Numbered from the stretch's first letter, positions 18,259-27,508 are shown. The stretch: 64,000 nt of DNA from Gemmobacter aquarius (GCF_003060865.1 NZ_CP028918.1:1414001-1478000), one strand, 5' to 3'. The notes: generated by a model from the letters alone, not told the origin. Program-made: numbers and translations.

Positions 18259-18480
18259 ATGAGCCGAGCCACCTGCCTGACCTGCCGTATGATCCGCCGC
18301 TTCGTGCTCGCCTTTGGCGCGGGTGTTCTGGTGATGTGGCAGGTCACCGGCCAATTGCCCGCCCAAAGCGCCGACAACGGCATGTGGCGCGGCTTCATGT
18401 TCGTCGCGATGTTCTTTCTGATCGCCGGCGTCTTCTTTCGCATGCGCGAGATGAAGAACCGGATGCGCCGCCGCGCCTAG
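18259..18480 (+). CDS. Small two-helix membrane protein
   Basis: 73 aa, beginning 4 nt after the MotB-like stop. Two hydrophobic segments (FVLAFGAGVLVMWQVTG and FMFVAMFFLIAGVFF) are flanked by basic residues, and a CLTC pair lies near the N-terminus. The coupling suggests an accessory of the stator pair. I do not recognise the family. Its stop overlaps the convergent aldehyde dehydrogenase stop (CTAG). Confidence 0.6.
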   Translation: MSRATCLTCRMIRRFVLAFGAGVLVMWQVTGQLPAQSADNGMWRGFMFVAMFFLIAGVFFRMREMKNRMRRRA

Positions 18481-19961
18481 CGCATCACGAAAGGGTCGGG
18501 GATCGGCGCGTCCGAGGTGCGTAGCCACACGGTCTTGACCGTGGTGTAATCCAGCGCCGCGGCCAACCCGCCCTCGCGGCCGTGGCCCGACAGGCCCGAC
18601 CCGCCGAAGGGCGCGATGGGCGATACGGCGCGATAGGTGTTGACCCAGACCACCCCCGCCCGCAGCCCGCGGATCATCCGGTGCGCCCGCGTCAGCGAGG
18701 CCGTGAACACGCCCGAGGCAAGCCCGTATTGCGTGGCGTTGGCGATTTCCAGCGCCTCGTCCTCGGTCTCGAAGGCCACCACCGACAGGACCGGACCGAA
18801 AAGTTCCTGCGTGACCGAAGCCGCATCGGGAACCGAGCTGCAATCGAGGATCGTGGGCGGGTAGTAAAAACCCGCGCCTTCTGGCGTTTGCCCGCCCGTC
18901 ACCAGCCTTGCCCCCGCCGTCAGGCTTTCGGCCACCAGCCGTTCGATCCGGTCGCGCTGCCGCAGGGTGCAGAGCGGGCCGACTTCGGTGGTCATCTCGT
19001 CCGGGGCTGCGATGCGGATGGCCTCGGCCTTGGCTTTCAGCTTCGCAAGGAAGGCGTCCTTGACGCTGGATTGCACCAGAAGCCGCGATCCCGCGACACA
19101 GCTTTGGCCTGTGGCTGCGAATATCCCCGACACTTGCGCGTTGGCCGCACTGTCCAGATCGGCGTCGTCGAACACGATAAAGGGCGATTTGCCACCCAGT
19201 TCGAGCGAGGTCGAGGCGAGGTTTTCCGCCGATCCCCGCACCACCGCCCGCGCCGTTTCCGGCCCGCCGGTAAAGGCGATATGGTCAACCAAGGGGTGCC
19301 GCGTCAGTACCGCGCCACAGGTCGGTCCAAAGCCGGTGATCACGTTGAACACGCCTGCGGGAAACCCTGCCTCATGCACCAGCCGCGCGAATTCCAGCAT
19401 GGGGGCAGGGCCGTCTTCCGAGGCTTTGAGCACCACCGTGCAGCCCGCCGCCAGCGCAGGGCCGATCTTGACCGCCGAGAGGAAAAGCTGGCTGTTCCAT
19501 GGAACGATCGCGGCCACCACGCCAACGGGTTCGCGCCGCGTCCAGACCTCCATGTCGGGCTTGTCGATGGGCAGATGCGCGCCTTCGATCTTGTCGGCAA
19601 GCCCTGCGTAATAGCGGAAGTAATCCGCGACATAGGCGATCTGCGCCGATGTCTCGCGGATGATCTTGCCGGTGTCGCGGGTTTCCAGCGCGGCCAGTCG
19701 AGGGGCGGCGGCCTGCACCAGATCCGCCAGCTTCATCAACAGCTTGCCCCGCGCAGTTGCCGTAAGCTTCGGCCAAGGCCCGCTGCGAAACGCCCGATGC
19801 GCGGCGGTGACGGCCGCGTTCACCTCGGCCTCGCGCGCTTCGGGCATCTCGGCCCATGGCGTGCCCGTGGCCGGATCGAGGCTTTGGAACGTCGCCGCCC
19901 CGTCGCGGAACTGTCCGTCGATGTAAAGCTGGAAGCGGTCCAAGGTCTGTCCTTCAGGCAA
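18477..19961 (-). CDS. NAD(P)-dependent aldehyde dehydrogenase
   Basis: 494 aa, full-length ALDH superfamily. Visible motifs are the cofactor-site VPWNSQLFLSAVKIGPALAAG, the catalytic Glu in LELGGKSP and the catalytic Cys in GQSCVAGSR. It is the last gene of a tightly overlapped five-gene operon with a flavin monooxygenase, so it probably oxidises the aldehyde released by that pathway. It starts inside the end of the LLM gene (8-nt overlap). Substrate is unknown. Confidence 0.83.
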   Translation of the reverse strand: MPEGQTLDRFQLYIDGQFRDGAATFQSLDPATGTPWAEMPEAREAEVNAAVTAAHRAFRSGPWPKLTATARGKLLMKLADLVQAAAPRLAALETRDTGKIIRETSAQIAYVADYFRYYAGLADKIEGAHLPIDKPDMEVWTRREPVGVVAAIVPWNSQLFLSAVKIGPALAAGCTVVLKASEDGPAPMLEFARLVHEAGFPAGVFNVITGFGPTCGAVLTRHPLVDHIAFTGGPETARAVVRGSAENLASTSLELGGKSPFIVFDDADLDSAANAQVSGIFAATGQSCVAGSRLLVQSSVKDAFLAKLKAKAEAIRIAAPDEMTTEVGPLCTLRQRDRIERLVAESLTAGARLVTGGQTPEGAGFYYPPTILDCSSVPDAASVTQELFGPVLSVVAFETEDEALEIANATQYGLASGVFTASLTRAHRMIRGLRAGVVWVNTYRAVSPIAPFGGSGLSGHGREGGLAAALDYTTVKTVWLRTSDAPIPDPFVMR

Positions 19962-20987
19962 AGGCGGGCATCACGTCCGCGATGAAGCGTTCGAGCGAGG
20001 CGCGTTTGCGCGCGAAACTCATCCCGCTGTCGATCCAGAGCGAGAATTCGTCATAGCCCAGACTTTCGATCTTTTTCAGCCGCTCCACCACCTCGGGCGC
20101 TTGGCCGATCAGCAGGTTGTCGCGCATCACTTTGGGCGAATAGACCGGATGGGCCGCCATTTCCTCGGGCGTGATCTCGGCGATCATGCCCTGATGGATG
20201 GGCCGCTTGTTCACAAACCACGCGCCGAAATAGTTGTAGAACGCATTCAGCTCATCTGCCGCCAGATCGGCATCGGCGGCGCTTTCCGCGACATAGCCGT
20301 GTTGCAGGATCATGATCTTGGGGCGCTCCACCTCGGGGTGGTTGGCCACGGCGGCGTTGAAACGCTCCATCAGGCTGACCACCTCGTCATGGGCCATATG
20401 CAGCGGCGTGACCTGCACGTTGCAACCTTGACCCACGGCGAAATCATGGCTGTTCGGATCGCGCGCGGCGACCCAGATCGGCAGGTTCTTTTGCAGCGGT
20501 TTCGGGGCCGAGGTGGTGGCCGGAAATTGCCAATACTGGCCTTCGTGCGCGTAATCTCCCTCCCACAAGCCTTTGATCGCGGGGATCAGTTCCCGCATCC
20601 GCCCGCCCGCGTTCCATGCGTCGAGCCCGGGCATCACGCGTTCATATTCATAGCTATAGGCCCCCGCGCGATGCCAAGATCAAGCCGCCCGTCCATGATG
20701 ATATCGGCCATCGCGGCCTCGCCCGCCAGCTTGATCGGATGCCAGAAGGGCGCGATCACCGTGCCGGTGCCAAGACGCACGTTTTTCGTGCGCCGCGCCA
20801 GATCGACAAGGTTGAGCAGCGGGTTCGGCGCGATGGTGAAAGACATGCCATGATGTTCGCCCGTCCAGATCGCATGCATGCCCCCTTCGTCGGCGATGCG
20901 GCAGAGTTCCAGCATTTCCTGATAGAGCCGCGGTTCGGGATCGGCGGGGCTGACCCGTTCCATATGGACGAAAAGCGAGAATTTCAT
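19954..20987 (-). pseudogene. LLM-class flavin-dependent monooxygenase, frameshifted
   Basis: Two adjoining frames together encode one luciferase-like monooxygenase of about 344 aa. The first (20987 to about 20634) runs MKFSLFVHME through DLGIARG and then stops. The second continues from about 20660 with YSYEYERVMPGLDAWNAGG to the C-terminus. One extra base in the 5-nt C run at 20661-20665 (G on the coding strand) restores the family motif DLGIARGAYSYEYERV. Everything else looks functional: starts and stops overlap the neighbours (ATGA with the flavin reductase). It is either a recent or reversible mutation, or a sequence error. The intact enzyme would use FMNH2 from the adjacent reductase. 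Confidence 0.8.
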
Positions 20988-21916
20988 GGCGTTTTGCCCT
21001 TTGCGACCAAGGCGACCTGACCCGAATTCTGGTCGCCGAAATAGATGCCGTAATTGCCGACGCGGGATTCCTCGGCCAGACGTTCCAGAAGCACGCGCAT
21101 AGCCGGATCGGTGACGTCTTCCAGTGCCTTTGGGTCCAGATCGACATAGCTTCCGGTTGCCGCAACGCCACCCGTGGCGGGGCAGAGAAAGCTGATATGC
21201 TGATGGCCCCGCGCCACGTCTTCGTAGACCGAATAGATGAAACCGGGTGCTGCCTCGACTCCCGTTGCTGCGATCAGCCCTGCGAGTGTGGCCGAAACCC
21301 CGTCGCGTCCGACGCGGGCGGTGGGCAGGGTCAAGCCGCCGGTGCCGTCATCGGCCAGCAGCACCTGCCCGCCCTGTTCGATCACGGCAGACACCACCAC
21401 TTCCGGCCCCGTCGCAAGACGTGTCGCGGTGTCGGCGGGGGTGAAATAGCTGCCGCGATAATAGCCCAGACCCGGGGCAGGGGTCGCCGCAAAGCCCAGC
21501 ACGCGACCGATCAGGATGGCGTGGTCGCCCGCCTCGATGCAGTGGTGCAGCGCGCAGTCGAACCACGCCGAGACATTGCCGATCAGCGGCGAGCCGTTGT
21601 CGCTGTCCTTCCAGTAGACGCTGGCGAAACGGTCCTCGACCGGGCGGGCGAAGGTGTTCGATATGTCCTTTTGCCCTTCGGACAGGATGTTCACGGCAAA
21701 GCCGCCCGCGCCGGTAAAGGCCGCGTAATTGGCCGAGGACCGCGCGATCGACACCAGCAGAAGCGGCGGGTCGAGCGAGACCGACGAAAAGGAATTGGCC
21801 GTAAAGCCAAGCGGTTGGCCCGCCGCATCGCGGCAGGTCACGACCGTGACGCCGGTCATGAAGCTGCCAAAGGCATCGCGCAGGGCGCGGCGGTCGAATT
21901 GTGGTGTGTCCGTCAT
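20984..21916 (-). CDS. Flavin reductase with C-terminal Nudix-like domain
   Basis: 310 aa. Residues about 1-165 are a flavin reductase-like (split-barrel) domain (FGSFMTGVTVVTCRD; GFTANSFSSVSLDPPLLLVSI; GDHAILIGRV). Residues about 180-300 resemble a Nudix fold (LLADDGTGGLTLPTARV; YSVYEDV), but I see no intact Nudix box. The ATG at 21916 overlaps the hydrolase stop. It should supply reduced flavin to the LLM monooxygenase encoded directly downstream. The added domain may serve a sensory or scaffold role. Confidence 0.78.
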   Translation of the reverse strand: MTDTPQFDRRALRDAFGSFMTGVTVVTCRDAAGQPLGFTANSFSSVSLDPPLLLVSIARSSANYAAFTGAGGFAVNILSEGQKDISNTFARPVEDRFASVYWKDSDNGSPLIGNVSAWFDCALHHCIEAGDHAILIGRVLGFAATPAPGLGYYRGSYFTPADTATRLATGPEVVVSAVIEQGGQVLLADDGTGGLTLPTARVGRDGVSATLAGLIAATGVEAAPGFIYSVYEDVARGHQHISFLCPATGGVAATGSYVDLDPKALEDVTDPAMRVLLERLAEESRVGNYGIYFGDQNSGQVALVAKGKTP

Positions 21917-22725
21917 GCCCTTACCCCGTCGCGTTCGATCATCAAGGGCGTTTTCAGCCAAGTCTGCAACGCCGCCGTCACCTGATCGGCCGCTGTCAGG
22001 TTCACCATGTGGCGGTGCCCCCTGATCACAACGGCGCGGCCCCTCGGGGCGGATGCGGCCATGGTGCAGGTCATGTCGGCGGTGGAATTGGCGTCGTTGT
22101 CTCCGGTCAGCACCAGCGCGGGGCAGGTGATGCGGTGCCAGTCGTCGGCATAGACATCGTCGCCACGGGCAAAGGCCCCGTAAGCTGCGGCGTAGCCTTG
22201 CGGATCGACGGCGTGCAGCCAGCCCGCCACCTGCGCCCGGATCGCGGCATCGGCAGGGCCGAACCAGCGCGACAGCGGCGCATCCGCATCGTAAGCGCCC
22301 CTCGCGATGTCTTCGGCCCGCGCCTCGACCGCCGCCCGCGCCTCGGGCGTGCGGCGGTGCACGCCGTTCAGCACCGCGACGCGGCGGATCAGTTCGGGGC
22401 AGTCGACCGCCAGCCCCGTGGCGATCAGCGCCCCCATCGAATGGCCCGCCACGTTCACGCAGCCTAGCGCCAAGGCCTCGATCACCCGCGCGGCCCAGGC
22501 GACATAGTCCTTTAGCCCCGCACCGGCGGGCAGCAGCGACGATCCGCCATGACCCGGCATGTCGATGGCGATCACGCGCCAGTTTTGCGACAGGTCTGCA
22601 ATCTGCGGGGCCCATGCCCGCGCATTCATGCCCACCCCGTGGATCAGCACCAAGGGTTCGCCCTGACCCAAATCCATCGCGGTGACGGTTGCCCCGTCAG
22701 ACAGCCGCAGGGTTCGATGCGTCAT
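21913..22725 (-). CDS. Alpha/beta hydrolase
   Basis: 270 aa, canonical alpha/beta hydrolase with the oxyanion-loop motif LVLIHGVGMN, the nucleophile elbow GHSMGA (Ser) and a C-terminal GHRHMV His. The acid is probably Asp in LTGDNDAN. The ATG at 22725 lies inside the end of the preceding gene (29-nt overlap). In this operon it probably cleaves an ester, C-C or amide-type intermediate made by the flavin monooxygenase. Confidence 0.82.
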   Translation of the reverse strand: MTHRTLRLSDGATVTAMDLGQGEPLVLIHGVGMNARAWAPQIADLSQNWRVIAIDMPGHGGSSLLPAGAGLKDYVAWAARVIEALALGCVNVAGHSMGALIATGLAVDCPELIRRVAVLNGVHRRTPEARAAVEARAEDIARGAYDADAPLSRWFGPADAAIRAQVAGWLHAVDPQGYAAAYGAFARGDDVYADDWHRITCPALVLTGDNDANSTADMTCTMAASAPRGRAVVIRGHRHMVNLTAADQVTAALQTWLKTPLMIERDGVRA

Positions 22726-23299
22726 TGCCCAGATCCTTGAGGTCTTGGTAACGGTCGCCGATGCGGTGGTGCGGACGGCCCCCGATCGAAGCGCCGAGCG
22801 CCACCACGATCTCGTCGGCGGCGGGCGCATCGGGAATGGCGAAATGCACTGTCAGGTAATGGCTGCGGCGGCCTTCGTCGTTCTTGTCCATCAGCGGGAT
22901 CATCACAGGCGTGTTCGCGCCGCCCCGTATGTTGGTGAAGGCGAGATAGGTCTTTGCCCCCACCGCCTGCCGGTAGTGGTTGCCAAAGCGCAGCGTGTGG
23001 ATCAGGGCGGATGCATGTTCCACCTCGCCATCCAGACCCACGATTGATGCCTTGCCGTAGCCTTCGATCCTGTCACCGCCCCCTGCCGCTTCAAGGATCA
23101 TCCCCGTCAACAGCGCACCGAGTTCGGGGGCGACATCATGGATTTCCGGCTTCAGATTCTCGACAAAGCCACGCCCGGCCCAAGGGTTCTTGACCACCGC
23201 AGCGGCGGCGATCAGCTTCAGCGGCACGGGCGCTGCACGGCCCCCTTCGATCAGGGTGGTTTCGACGTGAAGCAGCGTCTTGCGGATTTGGGCGGGCAT
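22697..23299 (-). CDS. Amino-acid-synthesis family protein (DUF1185)
   Basis: 200 aa from the ATG at 23299. The sequence IRKTLLHVETTLIEGGRAA, the NPWAGRGFVENL motif and AVGAKTYLAFTNIRGG match the DUF1185 family (named amino acid synthesis protein, enzymatic role unclear). It is the first gene of the operon and sits behind the TGGTATACCA operator, so it is probably co-regulated by the divergent GntR protein. A longer reading upstream would swallow the operator and is rejected. Confidence 0.75.
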   Translation of the reverse strand: MPAQIRKTLLHVETTLIEGGRAAPVPLKLIAAAAVVKNPWAGRGFVENLKPEIHDVAPELGALLTGMILEAAGGGDRIEGYGKASIVGLDGEVEHASALIHTLRFGNHYRQAVGAKTYLAFTNIRGGANTPVMIPLMDKNDEGRRSHYLTVHFAIPDAPAADEIVVALGASIGGRPHHRIGDRYQDLKDLGNDASNPAAV

Positions 23300-23331
23300 C
23301 GGAACCTCTGCGATCTTGCTTGTGCCTATCT

Positions 23332-23341
23332 TGGTATACCA
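23332..23341. promoter_or_regulatory. TGGTATACCA palindrome, probable GntR/FCD operator
   Basis: A perfect 10-bp palindrome lies in the 100-nt divergent region between the DUF1185-led operon and the GntR gene. TGGT-N2-ACCA half-sites are typical of FadR/FCD-subfamily regulators. A further ATATG-containing AT-rich stretch follows at about 23348-23365. Confidence 0.55.
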
Positions 23342-23399
23342 TAAGACCATATGTCAATCATTCATTGCAAGACCACCGCCGAACCGCTAGCTTCGCGCC

Positions 23400-24071
23400 A
23401 TGGAAGATGTGCGCGACCTTCGCATAAACGAAATGCCGCAACGCTTGCGCGAGGTGGTGCTTGACCGCATGCGCGCGGCGATCATCGCAGGGCGCTTCAA
23501 AGGCGGCGAACGGCTGGTGGAACGCACGCTTTGCGACCAGTTGGGCGTGTCACGGTCGGTGGTGCGCGAGGTGATCCGCATCCTTGAGGCCGAGGGTCTG
23601 GTGGAAAGCGCGGGCCACAAGGGGCCGGTCGTGGCCACGCTCGACCGCGATCAGGCGCGGCAGATCTACGACATCAGGCTTTTGCTGGAATCGGGGGCTG
23701 CGGCAGCCTGCGCGCGGGTGGCGGATGACCGTGTGACGGCCGATCTGCGCGCCTCGCTTTCCGCGTTGCAAGCCGCTCAGACAGGCGGCGAGCTTGCGCT
23801 GTTTGACGCCACCACGCGGTTTTACGAGGTGATCTTTCGCGCCGCAGGCCACCATATCGCATGGGAGATCGTGCAGCGTCTGAATGGCCGGATCAGTCGC
23901 CTGCGGGCGCTGACGCTGGCAACGACCGACCGCCACGTGTCGGGTCAGGCCCGCATGGTGCGGATTGCCGATGCGATCATCGCCGGCGATGCCGAAGCCG
24001 CCGCGCAAGCCGTGCGCGACCATCTGACCGAAGCGGCCAGCATCGCGCGCCGCCTGCTGCCGGAGGTGTGA
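23400..24071 (+). CDS. GntR-family (FCD/FadR subfamily) transcriptional regulator
   Basis: 223 aa. An N-terminal winged helix (LREVVLDRMRAAIIAGRF; LCDQLGVSRSVVREVIRILEAEGLV) is followed by an all-helical FCD ligand-binding domain (QIYDIRLLLESGAAA). It is divergent from the flavin-monooxygenase operon, with the TGGTATACCA site between them, so it probably controls that operon and itself. The stop overlaps the next start (TGATG). Confidence 0.85.
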   Translation: MEDVRDLRINEMPQRLREVVLDRMRAAIIAGRFKGGERLVERTLCDQLGVSRSVVREVIRILEAEGLVESAGHKGPVVATLDRDQARQIYDIRLLLESGAAAACARVADDRVTADLRASLSALQAAQTGGELALFDATTRFYEVIFRAAGHHIAWEIVQRLNGRISRLRALTLATTDRHVSGQARMVRIADAIIAGDAEAAAQAVRDHLTEAASIARRLLPEV

Positions 24072-24355
24072 TGCCCGCCTATTGGATCGCCCATGTCACC
24101 GTGACCGACCCTGACCGCTACAGCGGCTACCAGTCCCTTGCCCCCGCCGCCTTTGCCGCGCATGGCGCAAGGTTTCTGGCGAGGGGAGGCGAGGCCGACT
24201 GTCTTGAAGGGCCATCCTTCGACCGCCATGTGGTGATCGAATTTCCCACGCTTGAGGCCGCCCGCGCCTGCTATGCCAGTGCAGAGTATCGCGCAGCGAG
24301 GTCGGCCCGCGACGGGGCATGCCACGCCATGGTCGTGATCGTCGAAGGATTGTAA
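24071..24355 (+). CDS. DUF1330 family protein
   Basis: 94 aa. The DUF1330 fold is recognisable from AYWIAHVTVTDPDRYSGY, a GGEADCLEG turn and the C-terminal EYRAARSARDGACHAMVVIVEG. These are small ferredoxin-like (dimeric alpha-beta barrel) proteins of unknown enzymatic role, often next to catabolic genes. Coupling to the GntR gene suggests it belongs to the same regulon. Confidence 0.75.
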   Translation: MPAYWIAHVTVTDPDRYSGYQSLAPAAFAAHGARFLARGGEADCLEGPSFDRHVVIEFPTLEAARACYASAEYRAARSARDGACHAMVVIVEGL

Positions 24356-24370
24356 CCGCACGTTGCGCCG

Positions 24371-24443
24371 CCAACGAATTTTCTGCGAAAATTCAGGCGA
24401 CCGTATCGGGTTCAGCCCTGATTTTTCGCAGAAAAATCGTTGG
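24371..24443. repeat. Nested inverted repeat: two hairpins that are each other's complement
   Basis: GAATTTTC-TGC-GAAAATTC (24376-24394) and GATTTTTC-GCA-GAAAAATC (24420-24438) are each perfect 8-bp hairpins with 3-nt loops. With the flanking CCAACGA and TCGTTGG they also pair with each other over 24 nt with only two mismatches. The unit lies between the convergent DUF1330 and RND genes. It may act as a bidirectional terminator or be a mobile palindromic repeat. Confidence 0.6.
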
Positions 24444-24445
24444 GC

Positions 24446-27400
24446 TCAATGCGCCTCGACCGGTTCTTCCGCCACCTGTGCCATCTCGCGCCGCGAGATC
24501 AGCGTATAAAAGGCCGGCACGACGAAAAGCGTGAAGATCGTCCCCACCGTGATCCCCGAAAAGATCACCAGCCCCACCGAATAGCGCGCCGCGGCCCCCG
24601 CGCCGCTGGCGACGATCAAGGGGATCACCCCCAGCGCCATGGCCGCCGTGGTCATCAGGATCGGGCGCAGACGCACCTTGGCCGCAGCCACGATCGCATC
24701 GCGCCGCGAAAGCCCGCGTTCGCGCCGTGCCTGATTGGCGAATTCCACCAGCAGGATGCCGTGCTTGGTGATCAGACCGATCAGCGTGATCAGCCCTACC
24801 TGCGTGTAGATGTTCAAGGTGCCAAGCCCGAGGTTCAGCGGAATGATCGCTCCAAAGATCGACAGGGGCACCGACATCAGGATGATCAGCGGGTCGCGGA
24901 AGCTCTCGAATTGCGCGGCCAGCACCAGATAGATCACCACGATGGCCAGCGCAAAGGCCAGCATGATCGTATTGCCTTCGGTCACTTCCAGCCGCGACTG
25001 GCCGGAATAATCGATGAAGAACCCGTCGGGCAGCAGGGGCTGCGCCGCGTCTACCAGCGTCTGCAAGCCGTCGCCTGTCGACACACCCGGAATGGGCAGC
25101 GCCGAGAGGGTGGTGGAATTGAGCTGGTTGAACTGCTCGATGGCCGAGGGAGCCACACCCGTCGACACCGTGATCACCGCCGAAAGCGGCACCATGGCCC
25201 CCGTGGTCGAGCGCACATAGAAATCGCCTAAGCGTTCGGGGTTGTTGCGGTATTCTTCGGGCACCTGCAAGATCACGTCATAGCTGTTGCTGTCACGGTC
25301 GAACTGCGCGACGGCCCCGCCGCCCACCAGCAGGCCCAGCGTGCGCCCGATGTCGGATGCGGGCAGGTTCAGTGCCGCCGCGCGGTCACGGTCGATCTTT
25401 ACCGTGATCTGCGGCGCGTTATAGGCCAGCGAGTTCTGCACGATGATGAACTTGCCCGAAGCCTGCGCCTTGGCCTTGATTTCCTCGGCCACCTCGAAGA
25501 TGCGCTCCGAAGGGCCGGTCGATTGCAGGATCATGCTGATCGGCAAGCCACCGCCCGCACCGGGCAGCGAGGGCGGGGCGAAGACAAACGCCTGCACCCC
25601 CGCGATGGGCGCGATGCGGCCTTGCAGGTCGGCCTGAATCTCGGCCTGCGAGCGGTCGCGTTCCGACCAGTCCTTGAACGCCCAAAGCGCGATGCCGGAA
25701 TTGGTCGCCCCGCCGAAGCCGACGATGGAAAAGTTGGCCGAAAGCTCTGGCAAATCCTTGGTCAGGTCGCGCATCTGGTCGATATAGGTGCGGGTATAGG
25801 CCGAAGTCGCATAGGGCGGCGCGTTCACGAACGAGAACAGCGCGCCCGAATCCTCTTCCGGCGCCAGTTCGGACGAGGTTTTCACGAAGAGATACCCGGT
25901 CAGCGACACCAGCACCGCCACCATCAGGAATGTCACGGGCCGGTAGTCGAGCGATGATGACACCCGCCGTTCATACCAGTTTGCCAGCCGGTCGAAGGCG
26001 CGGTCGACCACGATCTGGAAGCGCGAATGGTTGCCCGCAGTCAGCACCCGCGCGGCCATCATCGGCGTGATCGTCAGCGCGACCACGCCCGAGATGATGA
26101 CAGCCCCCGCCAGCGTGACGGCAAATTCGCGAAACAGCGATCCGGTCAACCCGCCGGTAAAGGCAAGGGGCGCAAAGACCGCCGCAAGCGTTACGGTCAT
26201 GGCCACGACCGCGCCGAAGATTTCCTTCATCGACAGGAACGCCGCCTGCATCGGGCGAAACCCTTCCTCGATGTGGCGGTGCACGTTTTCCACCACGACG
26301 ATGGCGTCATCGACCACCAGACCGATGGCGAGCACCATGGCGAGCAGCGACAGAAGGTTGATCGAATAGCCGAACAGGAACAGCACGAACAAAACGCCCG
26401 TCAGCGACAGCGGGATGGTCACGATGGGCATCAGCACCGACCGGAACGACCCGAGGAACAACAGGATAATGACCACCACGATCGCCACGGCTTCGGCGAT
26501 GGTCTTGAACACCTCGTCGATCGACGCCGAAATCTGCTCGGTGCTGTCATACATCATTGTCAGTTGCATGCCGTCCGGCAGGCTGGTCTGGATCGCGGGC
26601 AATTCGTCGATCACGGCTGCCGACATATCCAGCGGGTTCGCCCCCGGAGTGGGATAGATGCCGATGAAGGTGCCGGGCTGACCGTTGAAGTTCACGATGG
26701 TGTCGGACGATTTCGCCGCCAGTTCCACCCGTGCCACATCGCCCAGACGCACCACCTCGTCGCCGCTCGCCCGCACGGGCAGGGCGGCAAAGGCCTCGGG
26801 CGTTTGCAATGTGGACTCCAGCGTGATCGCGGTGGCCACGTATTCGTTCTGCGTCTTGCCGGGGGCCGACAGGAAGTTGGAGGAATTGATCGCCCCCAGA
26901 ATCTCGGCCGCCGTCACGCCACGGCTTGCCAGTTTGACCGGATCGATCCAGACCCGCATCGCATAATTCGCGGCACCCACCACCTCGATCTGGGCGACAC
27001 CGGGAATCGTCGACATGCGCGGGCGGATCACCCGTTCGATGTATTCGGTGATCTGTTCCGACGTCATGTTCGGGTTCTGCATCGCCAGATACATCGTGGC
27101 GAAGGTCATCCCCGTGCCCTTGACGATGGTCGGGTCCTCGGCTTCCGCGGGCAGTTGGCTTCGCACCTGCTGCACCTTCGACATCACCTCGGTTAGCGCC
27201 ACATCGGGGTTGGCCCCGAGCCGCATGTTCACCGTGACGGTCGAGGATGACGGGCGCGAGGACGAGGTGACGTAATCCACGTTCTCGGTCGTCGCCACCG
27301 CCGCCGCGATGGGCGAGGTGATGAAGCCCTGTATCAGCTCGGGCGCAGCACCGGGATAGATGGTCGAGATGGTGATGACCGTCTCGTCCACCTTGGGGTA

Positions 27401-27508
27401 TTGCCGGATCGACAGCCCGTTCAGCCCCTGAAAGCCCAGAAGCAGGATCAACAGGCCCAGCACCGTCGACAGGACGGGCCGCTTGATGAAAATGTCGGAC
27501 GGGCTCAT
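24446..27508 (-). CDS. RND-family efflux transporter permease
   Basis: 1020 aa, full-length AcrB/MexB-type proton-driven transporter: 12 predicted helices with two large periplasmic loops, and the proton-relay Asp pair in GLVVDDAIVVVENV (helix 4). It ends in a short basic/acidic cytoplasmic tail. Its ATG overlaps the stop of the membrane fusion protein gene. No outer-membrane channel gene is adjacent, so it presumably uses a TolC-like protein encoded elsewhere. Likely export of toxic compounds across both membranes. Confidence 0.88.
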   Translation of the reverse strand: MSPSDIFIKRPVLSTVLGLLILLLGFQGLNGLSIRQYPKVDETVITISTIYPGAAPELIQGFITSPIAAAVATTENVDYVTSSSRPSSSTVTVNMRLGANPDVALTEVMSKVQQVRSQLPAEAEDPTIVKGTGMTFATMYLAMQNPNMTSEQITEYIERVIRPRMSTIPGVAQIEVVGAANYAMRVWIDPVKLASRGVTAAEILGAINSSNFLSAPGKTQNEYVATAITLESTLQTPEAFAALPVRASGDEVVRLGDVARVELAAKSSDTIVNFNGQPGTFIGIYPTPGANPLDMSAAVIDELPAIQTSLPDGMQLTMMYDSTEQISASIDEVFKTIAEAVAIVVVIILLFLGSFRSVLMPIVTIPLSLTGVLFVLFLFGYSINLLSLLAMVLAIGLVVDDAIVVVENVHRHIEEGFRPMQAAFLSMKEIFGAVVAMTVTLAAVFAPLAFTGGLTGSLFREFAVTLAGAVIISGVVALTITPMMAARVLTAGNHSRFQIVVDRAFDRLANWYERRVSSSLDYRPVTFLMVAVLVSLTGYLFVKTSSELAPEEDSGALFSFVNAPPYATSAYTRTYIDQMRDLTKDLPELSANFSIVGFGGATNSGIALWAFKDWSERDRSQAEIQADLQGRIAPIAGVQAFVFAPPSLPGAGGGLPISMILQSTGPSERIFEVAEEIKAKAQASGKFIIVQNSLAYNAPQITVKIDRDRAAALNLPASDIGRTLGLLVGGGAVAQFDRDSNSYDVILQVPEEYRNNPERLGDFYVRSTTGAMVPLSAVITVSTGVAPSAIEQFNQLNSTTLSALPIPGVSTGDGLQTLVDAAQPLLPDGFFIDYSGQSRLEVTEGNTIMLAFALAIVVIYLVLAAQFESFRDPLIILMSVPLSIFGAIIPLNLGLGTLNIYTQVGLITLIGLITKHGILLVEFANQARRERGLSRRDAIVAAAKVRLRPILMTTAAMALGVIPLIVASGAGAAARYSVGLVIFSGITVGTIFTLFVVPAFYTLISRREMAQVAEEPVEAH

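Noticed and set aside
16935-18443. Long open frame antisense to the MotB-like gene
   Set aside because: High GC at codon position 3 keeps the opposite strand open; the plus strand encodes clear stator motifs.
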